A stretch of DNA of 11,799 nucleotides from NCBI GenBank assembly GCA_028287225.1, contig JAQBPZ010000316.1, forward strand, positions 1 through 11,799. Reading direction: 5' to 3'. Numbering within the stretch: position 1 is the stretch's first letter; each line of letters starts with the position of its first letter. A program made the translations under genes and the position numbers. The notes below the pieces were generated by a model. That model was not told where the DNA came from, did not search any database, and saw only the letters and a list, made by a program, of their open reading frames with translations. Of this stretch, positions 1 through 6,582 are shown one piece after another. This DNA comes from Gemmatimonadota bacterium (GTDB lineage: Bacteria; Gemmatimonadota; Gemmatimonadetes; Gemmatimonadales; Gemmatimonadaceae).

Positions 1-2
1 CC

Positions 3-503
3 CGGCTCGCCGCCGCCCCCGCGACGGTCCGGCCGGCCCTGGCCGCCGGCCTCGACGATCCCACCATCGTCGCCATCTTCGACGCGGCGAACACCTGGGA
101 CATCGAGACGAGCCAGCTGGCACTCAAGAAGAGCCGCAACGGGGACGTCCGCCGCTTCGCGTCCATGATGGTCCACGACCACCAGGCCGTCCGCCAGCTC
201 GGCCGCAACCTCGCGCACAAGCTGCACGTCACGCCCACGCCCCCCGGCAAGGACTTCGCGCTGGCCGTGGACCACGCCGCCACCATGCGGACGCTCCGCG
301 CCGCGAAGGGCGCCGCCTTCGACCGGGCATACGTGGACCACGAGGTGAGCTACCACCAGGCCGTGATCGACGCGGTCACCTCGCAGCTCCTGCCCGCCAC
401 GAAGAACGCGGAGCTCAGGGCGCTGGAGGAAAAGGTCGCGCCCAACTTCCAGGCGCATCTCGCGGCTGGAAAGGACGTGCAGGCGAAGCTGGGGAAGAAA
501 TAA
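3..503 (+). CDS. DUF4142 domain protein (5' end outside window)
   Basis: The reading frame is open from base 3, the first in-frame codon, so the true start lies to the left. About 166 residues are visible, ending in TAA at 501-503. An in-frame ATG at 165 lies inside the conserved domain and is unlikely to be the start. The visible protein matches the DUF4142 pattern, a ferritin-like four-helix family often exported to the periplasm. It has a helix around IFDAANTWDIETSQLALKKS, then RFASMMVHDHQAV, then FDRAYVDHEVSYHQAVID. The paired DH and YHQ histidines are typical of the family. The Ala/Pro-rich stretch before the domain could be the end of a signal peptide or linker, but the N-terminus is not visible. 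The biochemical role of DUF4142 is not established. It converges on the metalloprotease gene, and a long palindrome starts about 8 bases after its stop. Confidence 0.85.
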   Translation, partial: RLAAAPATVRPALAAGLDDPTIVAIFDAANTWDIETSQLALKKSRNGDVRRFASMMVHDHQAVRQLGRNLAHKLHVTPTPPGKDFALAVDHAATMRTLRAAKGAAFDRAYVDHEVSYHQAVIDAVTSQLLPATKNAELRALEEKVAPNFQAHLAAGKDVQAKLGKK

Positions 504-510
504 GGCGATA

Positions 511-777
511 GCGAGTAACGAGAGCTGAAAAACGAGTAACGAGTAACGAGTAAGTCGGGGAGCGTCGCGAGCGGCTGTCACCCCGCAGGAGGGAGCGCAG
601 CGACCGAGTGTCGGGGCATGCCGTCCCGTGCTCGGAGCCTGACCCAAAGCACGGGTTACGCTGACCCCGACACTCGCTTCGCTCCTGCGGGGTGACAGAC
701 GCTCGGGGGGCCGCCCTGCAGGTAACTCGTTACTCGTTACGCGTTACGCAGTTTTCGTTACTCGTTACTCGTTTTTC
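511..777. repeat. Long nested palindrome with 7-nt repeats (P1)
   Basis: This fills the gap between two convergent genes. The outer arms pair perfectly over 23 bases (527-549 with 755-777). The left arm holds three perfect copies of AACGAGT (531-551). The right arm holds seven in-phase heptads (725-773), four of them exactly ACTCGTT, the reverse complement. A second stem inside is 16 bp perfect (575-590 with 683-698), followed by 12 bp (605-616 with 665-676). A third, innermost stem is 8 bp (625-632 with 648-655). The three stems nest around one centre near 640. The right arm runs into the end of the metalloprotease gene. It could act as a bidirectional terminator, but it is far larger and more ordered than one and lacks a plain T-tract. 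A small non-autonomous mobile or repeat element is the alternative. Confidence 0.85.
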
Positions 778-1535
778 CTTTCATACAGTGCGCGCATCGC
801 CGACTGGTCGCGTGGCGTGATGGTGTGCGCCGTCACCCACGCCGCCATCAGGTCCTGCTCGTCCGTGCTGTGCTCCAGGCCGAGCAGGTGCCCCACCTCG
901 TGGAGCGCGATGGCGCGCACCATGGACGGGCGCGGCGCATGTCCGTCCGCGCCGCCCAGGCTCATCTCGATCGTCGCCGCGCGCAGCCAGCCTCGGCGGT
1001 CCACGTAGCGCGTCGCCTGGCCGGCCCGCCCCTCGGGAAGCGTGTCGCGCCAGAGCACGCGCACGTCGGCGCGCGCCGAGTCCGGCACGAACACGAAGCG
1101 CACCGGCGCGCCCGCCGCGGTCCACGCGTGGAATGCGTCGCGCACCATGTAGCGGTCCCGCGGCCGCCACCCGCGCGTCCCCTCGCCCGGGCCGATCCAC
1201 ACCGTGACGTTGTCGTACTGGCCCTCGGACCAGCGCGAGCGCCCGACCGTCGGCGCCACCAGTGCGGCCGAGTCGGGGTGCAGCATGTCGGCGCGCTGCC
1301 GCATCAGGCAGGCCTTCTTCCGCCCGCACGTCGACAGGTCCCGCACGTGCGCGTCACGCCGCTCGGCCAGGAGCCCCTGGGGCGGCGGGGCGACGGAGGC
1401 GGTGGCGACGCCGGCGAGCAGCACCGCCGCGACCACGCGTGCGCGCAGGGTCGCCACCGCTCGCCGGCCAGCAGACTGGCCGACATGGCGCGTGCGTCGC
1501 GCGGACAGGTCGCGTCGGGGAAAGAGTGTGACCAC
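765..1535 (-). CDS. Secreted matrixin-type zinc metalloprotease
   Basis: This is a predicted zinc endopeptidase of the metzincin/matrixin type (M10-like). The zinc motif HEVGHLLGLEHS lies at residues 212-223 (bases 867-902), with ligands H212, H216 and H222 and catalytic E213. A downstream Met in DLMAAW (M230) fits the Met-turn. A hydrophobic segment ending in an Ala-rich site (RVVAAVLLAGVATASVA, residues 33-49) indicates export. The segment DAFHAWTAAGAPVRFVFV is typical of the matrixin fold before the zinc site. The start is uncertain. GTG at 1535 has GGAG 6 bases upstream and is used here (256 aa). ATG at 1613 adds 26 residues with codon use unlike the rest and an overlong signal n-region. 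GTG at 1457 would give a textbook signal peptide but has a weak ribosome site. No propeptide cysteine switch was identified. The stop and last codons lie in palindrome P1. Confidence 0.85.
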   Translation of the reverse strand: MVTLFPRRDLSARRTRHVGQSAGRRAVATLRARVVAAVLLAGVATASVAPPPQGLLAERRDAHVRDLSTCGRKKACLMRQRADMLHPDSAALVAPTVGRSRWSEGQYDNVTVWIGPGEGTRGWRPRDRYMVRDAFHAWTAAGAPVRFVFVPDSARADVRVLWRDTLPEGRAGQATRYVDRRGWLRAATIEMSLGGADGHAPRPSMVRAIALHEVGHLLGLEHSTDEQDLMAAWVTAHTITPRDQSAMRALYERKNE

Positions 1536-1620
1536 GGATGACTCCGTCGAACGGGCGACTGCGGTGGGGACTCCGAACTGATACCCCCGAGCACACGAGG
1601 CGCTCCGTGTCATGCCTCAC

Positions 1621-1652
1621 AAAACGGATGCCCGCGACGACGGAGGCGGGCA
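1621..1652 (-). terminator. Hairpin with short T-run, leftward
   Basis: A 7-bp stem (1629-1635 with 1646-1652, TGCCCGC/GCGGGCA) with a 10-base loop is followed, reading leftward, by TCCGTTTT. It is the second hairpin after the end of the TonB receptor gene and could be a weak intrinsic terminator for it. It lies just upstream of the metalloprotease start candidates. The T-run is only four bases and starts four bases after the stem, so this is tentative. Confidence 0.4.
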
Positions 1653-1682
1653 CGGCATGCGGCATGGTTGGGCAGATGCAAC

Positions 1683-1715
1683 GCGCCCCCGGAGACTGGA
1701 CGTCTCCGGGGGCGC
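1683..1715 (-). terminator. Strong GC-rich hairpin after the TonB receptor gene
   Basis: A perfect 14-bp stem (1683-1696 with 1702-1715) with a 5-base loop lies about 70 bases beyond the receptor stop codon. It is the most stable simple hairpin in this gap. No T-run follows on the minus strand, so it may pause transcription or protect a 3' end rather than be a canonical intrinsic terminator. Confidence 0.55.
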
Positions 1716-1784
1716 ACTGTGACTGGGGACTACTCGACTATCCGGCCGCAGCCCGACGAGCTGACCAGCCGGCCGTCGTCGTTC

Positions 1785-4700
1785 TCAGAAGCTGTAGCGC
1801 AGCGAGAACTGCATCGTGTAGTTCGACGACAGGTTCTGGTCGTTGTACGCGGTGTACGCCGGGCTGAACGTGTAGATGCCCTGCGCGCTCGGGCTGTTGC
1901 CGCCCGTCGGGGTGCCGGCCGGCAGTGCGAAGCCGGTGTGCGTCAGCGCGACCGTCGCGCTGCAGATGGCGCCGCAGGTGGAGCCCTGGTCCGAGAACGC
2001 CTGGCGGCCCCAGTTGCGGTTGAGCAGGTTGCCGAAGTTGATCACGTCCAGGCGGGCCTGGAGGTTCTGGAAGCGTGCGCCGGCGATGTTGCCGAGCGAC
2101 TGCGCGAAGCTGACGTCGATCTGGTTCACCCAGGGATTGCGGCAGGCGTTGCGGGTGAGGATCGTGCCGCGCGCGTTGGCGAGGCAGGGCGTGCTGCTGA
2201 TGAAGTTCTCGAAGGCCTGCGCCTGCGCCGCGGCGCTGGCGATCGCCTGGGCGGACGTCATGTTCGGCGCGACGCCGTTGTAGCCCTGGAACAGGATCTC
2301 GCTCTGGTTGCGCGCATCCGTCGGCACGTACATCAGGTCGTTCTGCGACTGGCCGTCGGCGTTGAGGTCACCCGTGCTGCCGCCGTTCGTGCCGTAGACG
2401 TAGTCGTACGGCGAGCCCGAGTTGCCGGTGTAGATGAACGACACGTCCGTGAGCGTGGGGAAGCGGTACGTGCCCGTCGCGATCACGCGGTGCGGCTGGT
2501 CGTACTTGGAGCGGCTCACCGTGCGGTCCGAGAGCAGGCCGCTCACGTCGCGCTGGTAGCGGTAGTTGGAGCCCTGCGTGCTGCTCGTGATGGACACCAC
2601 GTCGCGGGACTGCATGAAGGTGTAGGCCGCCGACCCCTCGAAGTTGTCCGAGAAGGTCTTCTGGAGCTGCGCGGTCATGCTGTACGTGTAGTCGCCCGAG
2701 GCGTTCGTGACGTCGAGCACCTGCTGGCGCTGTCCGATCGTGTTCGGCGTCGCGCCGCCCGCGAGGAGGCGCCCATAGAGCACGCGGCCGTTGCGGTCGG
2801 TGACCAGGTTGCCCGAGCCATCCGTGACCGGGCCGGCGAGGGCCAGGTTCTGGTAGAACGCGTTGTTCTGCGAGCGGGAGTACAGCCCCTCGAGCGTGGC
2901 CGTCACGCCGTTGCCGATGCGACGGTCGAAGCCGAGGCTGGCCTTCAGGTACTTCGGGTACTTGAAGTCCGGATCGATCGTCGCGACCGCGGCGCCGGCC
3001 GCGGGGCCGGAGATCGCGGCGCCACCACCGACCGTGCGGACGCCGGCGGTCATCAGGTCGCAGGAGCGCGGCGGGTTGCTCGCGTTGGCCGACGAGAAGA
3101 CCGGCGGGGCGAGGTTGGTGTTGGCCGTCGTGTTGTTGCAGGTGATCGACGAGAAGCCGCTCAGCCCGGAGTTGCCGAAGGCGTTCGAGAGGTAGACGAA
3201 CGGCACGGCGCCGGCGAACGAGCCGATGCCGCCGCGGAGCTGGTTGACCTGGTCACCGGTCACGTCCCAGTTGAAGCCGACGCGCGGCGAGAACTGGCCC
3301 TGCGTGGGGACGCTGCTGGTGTGGCGGCCGTACTGGGTGAAGACGCTGTCGTTCTCGGGCGGCAGGTTCCGGAAGTCGGGCTTGTCGTACCGGATGCCGG
3401 CCGTGAGGGTGAGCCGCGGCGAGAAGGTCCAGACGTCCTGCGCGTACACGCCGTACTGGTTGGAGCGGATCGTCGCCAGGCCGTTGTACGGGTCGGTCGG
3501 GGCCGGCGCGCTGATGATGTACGACGTCGCGGTGCCGTTGCTGAACGCGGTCGGTGACGCGAAGGTCCAGTTCCCCAGCGAGTTGTTGGCGAACAGGTTG
3601 ATGGAGCGGTAGAACAGGTTCTTCGTGCCGAGCGTGATGGAGTGGGCCCCGACCGGGATCGTCAGGTTGTCCGTGACCTCGATGGTGCGCTGGTCCAGGG
3701 TGTTGCCCTGCGACGACGCCTCGGTGCCGAACACGAAGTTGGCCGTCTGCGTCGGGACGTCGGTGCGCGTGATGCCGCGGACGGTGATCTGCGGGAAGGT
3801 GACCGGGACGGTGCGGAAGTCCTTGGTCGTCGAGTGGTTGAGCAGCAGCTCGTTGAAGAGGCCGTGCGGCAGGTTGGTGAGGAACTCGCCGACGACGCTG
3901 TTGGTCTTCGTGCTGAACTGGTACTGGTTCGACGTCAGGCCGAAGTTCGGGTTCGCGGCGGTCGCGTTGCCACGGCCGAAGCTCGTGCGGTCGGCGTCGG
4001 CGTAGTTGTCACGGAACACCGCGCGCGTCTGGAAGGGCAGGTTGGCGTCGAGGCGGCCGAAGAAGTTGCGCGTCGGGTTCTGGATCTGGAGCTGGGCGCC
4101 GGTGCCCGCGTCCGCCAGGCCGAACGCTGCCGCACGGGCGGCGATGTCCTCGATCTGTGCCTGCGACACGAACTGGTCCGGGGCGCCGATGTACGAGCCG
4201 GTCGTCGGCGACACCCGGCGCTGGATCTCGCCGCTGCCGAAGAAGTAGAGCCGGTCCCGCAGGATCGGGCCGCCGAGGGTGCCGCCGTACTGCTGCTGCG
4301 AGTAGTCGGTGAGGAAGGGCTGCGTGCGCGTGAAGCTCTGGTTGCGCGTGTAGCCGTAGATGCTGCCCTGCAGGTCGTTCGTGCCGCTCTTGGTCACGGC
4401 ATTGATGAGCAGGCCGCCGAAGTTGCCCTGCCGCACGTCGAACGGCGACAGCAGCACCTGGTACTCCTTCACCGCGTCGAGCGGGATGGACTTGGCGTTC
4501 GCCTGCGCGCCCGGCTGGCCGGAGGTGCCGAGGCCGAACATGTCGCCGGACTGGGCGCCGTCGATCTGGATCGAGTTCTGGCGGAGGTTCACGCCGCCGC
4601 CGGAGAGGCCGACCGCGCCGCTCGTGGAGACCTGCGGAACGAGCTGGACGAAGTCCGAGAAGTTGCGGTTGAGCGTGGGAAGCCGGCTCAGCGCGGAATC

Positions 4701-5135
4701 GGAGATCGTGGTGGCGGCGCCGGTGCGCGTCGCGCTCATGACCGGGTCGGTCGAGGCGGTCACGGTGACCGTGGAGAGCACCGCGGCCTCACGGGAGAGG
4801 CGGAAGTCCTCGCGGCGCAGCTGGCCGAGCGAGATGGCGATGGTGCGCGAGACCGGCGCGTAACCGATGCGGCGCACGGTGATGACGTACCCCTGGTCGG
4901 GGGCGAGGCCCTGCACCACGTAGATGCCGTTGGCGCGCGTCTGCGTGCCGACGTTGGTGCCGAGGCGCGGGTTGCGGAGCTGCACCTGCACGCCCTCGAC
5001 GCCCTGGCCGTTGTCGTCGGAGACCGTGCCGGTGACACCACCGGACGTCACGCCCTGCGCGGCGGCGCGCGTCGTTGGAACGAGAAGGACCGCGAGCAGT
5101 GCGGTCACCCCGAAAAGGGGACGGGATATCGACAT
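1785..5135 (-). CDS. Oar-like TonB-dependent outer membrane receptor
   Basis: This is a large outer-membrane beta-barrel of 1116 aa, of the Oar/TonB-dependent receptor type. Such proteins import substrates with energy passed from TonB; the substrate here cannot be read from the sequence. Residues 1-27 are a signal peptide (SISRPLFGVTALLAVLLVP..AAAQ). Residues about 33-115 are a carboxypeptidase-regulatory-like beta-sandwich (GTVSDDNGQGVEGVQVQL, then ANGIYVVQGL). A plug domain follows at about 130-260 (SRLPTLNRNFSDFVQLVPQV, then IQIDGAQSGD). The rest is barrel, ending in the aromatic FSLRYSF expected for outer-membrane insertion. The start at 5135 was chosen because the signal peptide begins there; the frame extends to an ATG at 5282, but that would add 49 low-quality residues. 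Asn-, Thr- and Ser-rich strand sequence and few cysteines fit a surface barrel. It stands alone, between two hairpins and palindrome P2, with no SusD-like partner beside it. Confidence 0.93.
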   Translation of the reverse strand: MSISRPLFGVTALLAVLLVPTTRAAAQGVTSGGVTGTVSDDNGQGVEGVQVQLRNPRLGTNVGTQTRANGIYVVQGLAPDQGYVITVRRIGYAPVSRTIAISLGQLRREDFRLSREAAVLSTVTVTASTDPVMSATRTGAATTISDSALSRLPTLNRNFSDFVQLVPQVSTSGAVGLSGGGVNLRQNSIQIDGAQSGDMFGLGTSGQPGAQANAKSIPLDAVKEYQVLLSPFDVRQGNFGGLLINAVTKSGTNDLQGSIYGYTRNQSFTRTQPFLTDYSQQQYGGTLGGPILRDRLYFFGSGEIQRRVSPTTGSYIGAPDQFVSQAQIEDIAARAAAFGLADAGTGAQLQIQNPTRNFFGRLDANLPFQTRAVFRDNYADADRTSFGRGNATAANPNFGLTSNQYQFSTKTNSVVGEFLTNLPHGLFNELLLNHSTTKDFRTVPVTFPQITVRGITRTDVPTQTANFVFGTEASSQGNTLDQRTIEVTDNLTIPVGAHSITLGTKNLFYRSINLFANNSLGNWTFASPTAFSNGTATSYIISAPAPTDPYNGLATIRSNQYGVYAQDVWTFSPRLTLTAGIRYDKPDFRNLPPENDSVFTQYGRHTSSVPTQGQFSPRVGFNWDVTGDQVNQLRGGIGSFAGAVPFVYLSNAFGNSGLSGFSSITCNNTTANTNLAPPVFSSANASNPPRSCDLMTAGVRTVGGGAAISGPAAGAAVATIDPDFKYPKYLKASLGFDRRIGNGVTATLEGLYSRSQNNAFYQNLALAGPVTDGSGNLVTDRNGRVLYGRLLAGGATPNTIGQRQQVLDVTNASGDYTYSMTAQLQKTFSDNFEGSAAYTFMQSRDVVSITSSTQGSNYRYQRDVSGLLSDRTVSRSKYDQPHRVIATGTYRFPTLTDVSFIYTGNSGSPYDYVYGTNGGSTGDLNADGQSQNDLMYVPTDARNQSEILFQGYNGVAPNMTSAQAIASAAAQAQAFENFISSTPCLANARGTILTRNACRNPWVNQIDVSFAQSLGNIAGARFQNLQARLDVINFGNLLNRNWGRQAFSDQGSTCGAICSATVALTHTGFALPAGTPTGGNSPSAQGIYTFSPAYTAYNDQNLSSNYTMQFSLRYSF

Positions 5136-5760
5136 GAAGGCTCTCTGGAGAGGAGAAAAAGGTCCGGGAAAGCTACGGGCGGGTGGGCGAGGGCAGCAAG
5201 GCGGAGATGGTATCCGAATGGTCACGAGCGCCAGCCCGATGATGACCTGCCGAGGCGGCGCATTCGTCACTTGGCCGCCCATGCGGTTGTTACGTACGTC
5301 TCCCGGGATGCCCCTCAGCCGACGGGGTCTGCCCCCTCAGTCGAAGGGGACAAACGATCGAACGGATGGAGGCGGATCATGACGGAAAACTGCCTCAACG
5401 CAGAGGGCGCAGAGGGGAACTGCGAGGGCGCGGAGGACTGCCGCTCAGGCGTTCCCTCTGTGCCCTCCGTGTCCTCTGTGGTTAAATGCTCTTCAACAGC
5501 GTTTTACCACAGAGGACACAGAGGGCACAGAGGACCACGAAGGAGGTGTTGGAGGTGCGCCGGAGCAGACTTCCTCTGCGCCCTCGCTATTCTCCTCTGC
5601 GCCCTCTGCGCCCTCTGCGCCCTCTGCGTTGAAGCAGTTTGCAGTGCCGATCCGCCGCCTCCGTCCGATCGTCTTTCCTCCTTCGACTGAGGGGCAGGGC
5701 AGACGACTGAGGGGGCAGGCCCCGCCGGCTCGCAGCGCACGGATCGGACGGGTGTGCGGG
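5136..5760. other. Intergenic region, 5' of the TonB receptor and 3' of queF
   Basis: About 625 bases hold no credible gene. The right-to-left leader of the TonB receptor (5136 to about 5300) should contain its promoter, but I could not pick out a convincing -35/-10 pair. The remainder is dominated by palindrome P2. Open frames across this stretch translate to low-complexity repeats (GAEGAEGAE, HRGHRGHRG) and reflect the 9-nt DNA repeat. Confidence 0.75.
5309..5719. repeat. About 410-bp imperfect palindrome with 9-nt repeats (P2)
   Basis: The two arms, each near 190 bases, pair along most of their length around a centre near 5494. The innermost stem matches at 27 of 28 positions (5455-5482 with 5506-5533). 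The next layer pairs 5386-5415 with the segment ending at 5640. There the right arm carries four in-phase nonamers CCTCTGCGC (5594-5629; the last ends in T), and the left arm has fewer copies. Outside that, CCCCTCAGTCGAAG at 5333-5346 pairs exactly with 5681-5694. A second copy of this motif flanks it on both sides (from 5310 on the left, to 5719 on the right). It sits between two same-strand genes. The layered design suggests a repeat or mobile element, or a structured RNA, rather than a simple terminator. Confidence 0.85.
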
Positions 5761-6159
5761 CTACGCCGTCCTCGCCCCGACGTGCGCCGTGATCACGCTC
5801 TTGATGCCGCCGCGGATGTTGAAGTCGCCGATGACTTCCATCCACTGCGGCTTCACCACCGCGGCGAGGTCGTCCAGGATGCGGTTCACCGCGCGCTCGT
5901 AGAAGATGCCGTCGTTGCGAAAGCTCCAGAGGTAGAGCTTGAGGCTCTTGAGCTCCACGCAGACGTCGGCGGGGATGTAGTTGATGTGCATCGTCGCGAA
6001 GTCCGGCGCGCCGCCCTCGAGCTGCTTCAGCTCCGCGGCGTCGCTCTCGATGCCGCCCAGGGGGCACATCGACGTGAACTCCGGACTCTGCATGGCGATC
6101 AGGTAGGATCGGCCAGGGTACGGATTGGGAAAGGTCTCCAGCAGGTCGGGTCGTGGCAT
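5761..6159 (-). CDS. queF: QueF, NADPH-dependent 7-cyano-7-deazaguanine (preQ0) reductase
   Basis: QueF reduces the nitrile of preQ0 to the amine preQ1, using two NADPH, in cytoplasmic queuosine tRNA biosynthesis. The predicted 132 aa fit the short, single-domain (Bacillus-type) class. The signature E(L/S)KS(L)KLY is present as ELKSLKLY at residues 69-76. The expected nucleophile is C32 in FTSMCPL and the expected acid is D53 in PDFATMHI. RNDGIFYERAVNRIL (81-95) carries the substrate-binding Glu (E88). Here C32 and D53 are 21 residues apart, whereas the classic C-P-x-T-G-Q-P-D loop puts them 7 apart. The gene has about 14 extra residues (charged, helix-like) inside the active-site loop, in frame. 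Start: ATG at 6159 fits the usual LLETFPNP beginning; a GTG at 6174 would add five residues. No other queuosine gene is adjacent, apart from the degenerate QueE-like gene at 8078-8734. Confidence 0.92.
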   Translation of the reverse strand: MPRPDLLETFPNPYPGRSYLIAMQSPEFTSMCPLGGIESDAAELKQLEGGAPDFATMHINYIPADVCVELKSLKLYLWSFRNDGIFYERAVNRILDDLAAVVKPQWMEVIGDFNIRGGIKSVITAHVGARTA

Positions 6160-6210
6160 CCGTGAAGAATGCACTCACGAGGCTGCGAGTTGTAGCGGCG
6201 GTGCGCGATT

Positions 6211-6355
6211 GCCTGGTGCTCGGCTCGTACGCGGATCCCGCGAATCCTTCCACGAAAGATCGCCGCGAATCTTCGTGCGTGCGCTGAAGGTGTATTCGCG
6301 TCGATCGCCGTTCGCCGCATTCCCGGGAATTCGCGTACCCTGACAGCGCCATGGC
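6211..6355. repeat. Imperfect palindrome rich in CGCGAA (P3)
   Basis: Arms at about 6227-6270 and 6294-6338 are inverted copies of each other. Shared blocks include GTACGCG at the outer ends and GATCGCCGCGAAT versus GATCGACGCGAAT nearer the centre (12 of 13). Similarity continues weakly outward to about 6211 and 6355. Inside are smaller stems, for example 6264-6270 with 6294-6300, and CACGAA..TTCGTG at 6251-6277. CGCGAA or its complement recurs several times. It lies upstream of queF on the minus strand, so it may be in the queF leader or promoter region. Confidence 0.6.
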
Positions 6356-6442
6356 CACGGCGTTCCGAGCTCTGCCGCGCTGCTGACTCGCTGGTCAGAC
6401 TTTCCCCCGGATTCCCTCTGGCGCACCGGCGGGAGACTGTCG

Positions 6443-6448
6443 TATAAT
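6443..6448 (+). promoter_or_regulatory. Consensus -10 box (TATAAT) for a plus-strand transcript
   Basis: A perfect TATAAT occurs in otherwise GC-rich DNA, about 7 bases before a purine-rich stretch where transcription could begin (about 6452-6456). No good -35 is present: the nearest candidate is CTGGCG at 6418-6423, with a long 19-base spacer. The match is supported mainly by its position just before two hairpins and a strong same-strand terminator. Confidence 0.45.
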
Positions 6449-6454
6449 CAGGAA

Positions 6455-6541
6455 GTGCCGGTCCCCTCTGGACCGGCCGTTGCCACCGGGAGAACGGCCT
6501 GGTGGTACTGCCCCCCGGCAAGTCCGGGGGGCTCTTTCTTT
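6455..6541 (+). ncRNA. Putative three-hairpin small RNA
   Basis: A compact, about 85-base transcript is proposed between TATAAT (6443-6448) and an intrinsic terminator. Hairpin 1 pairs 6457-6464 with 6470-6477, 8 bp with loop CCTCT. Hairpin 2 pairs 6481-6490 with 6498-6507, 10 bp including two G-U pairs, with loop AGAACGG. Hairpin 3 is the terminator (6511-6531). The stems follow each other with only 3-base gaps, which suggests selection on structure. No plus-strand gene lies downstream, because the next gene is on the opposite strand and ends at 6583. It is therefore unlikely to be a leader or attenuator. It does not match the SRP RNA core or any other RNA family I can recognise. Transcription itself is inferred. 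Confidence 0.45.
6511..6541 (+). terminator. Intrinsic (rho-independent) terminator
   Basis: A perfect 8-bp stem CCCCCCGG/CCGGGGGG (6511-6518 with 6524-6531), loop CAAGT, is followed directly by a pyrimidine tail CTCTTTCTTT (6532-6541). The orientation is clearly rightward; read leftward, an A-rich stretch precedes the stem and no T-run follows. This is the best terminator in the window, and it points into the end of the oppositely oriented rhomboid gene. Confidence 0.75.
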
Positions 6542-6582
6542 ATGGTCGGCTCTCGACGGGACGATTCGTCGTGTCGCCGCTG

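Larger units (their letters stand above)
6160..6582. other. Intergenic region between queF and the rhomboid gene
   Basis: About 420 bases without a credible protein gene. Overlapping open frames exist on both strands but lack coding character and conserved motifs. It contains palindrome P3 (about 6211-6355), presumably the queF promoter (not identified), and a plus-strand promoter-like box, two hairpins and an intrinsic terminator (6443-6541) described separately. Confidence 0.7.

Noticed and set aside
1668..3557. 629-codon open frame on the plus strand opposite the TonB receptor
   Set aside because: It is antisense to a well-supported receptor with signal peptide, plug and C-terminal aromatic. 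Its translation is Arg/Val/Ala-rich without motifs, a usual artefact of high-GC third positions.
5594..5629. Possible CRISPR-like short repeats in P2
   Set aside because: The 9-nt units are contiguous without spacers, and no cas gene is present.
3642..5690. 682-codon plus-strand open frame running through the receptor and into P2
   Set aside because: It is antisense to the receptor, and its end translates the 9-nt repeat (HRGHRGHRG, ALCALCALC), so it is repeat-driven.
5504..6358. 284-codon minus-strand open frame over queF
   Set aside because: It overlaps QueF in another frame, and its C-terminal part is TQRAQRAQRAQ from the nonamer repeat. QueF explains the DNA.
6099..6521. 140-codon minus-strand open frame upstream of queF
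   Set aside because: It overlaps the queF start, P3 and the putative small RNA, and has no conserved motif or ribosome site.
6455..6541. PreQ1 riboswitch or attenuator for queF
   Set aside because: The hairpins and terminator are on the plus strand, pointing away from queF, and no preQ1 aptamer pattern was recognised.
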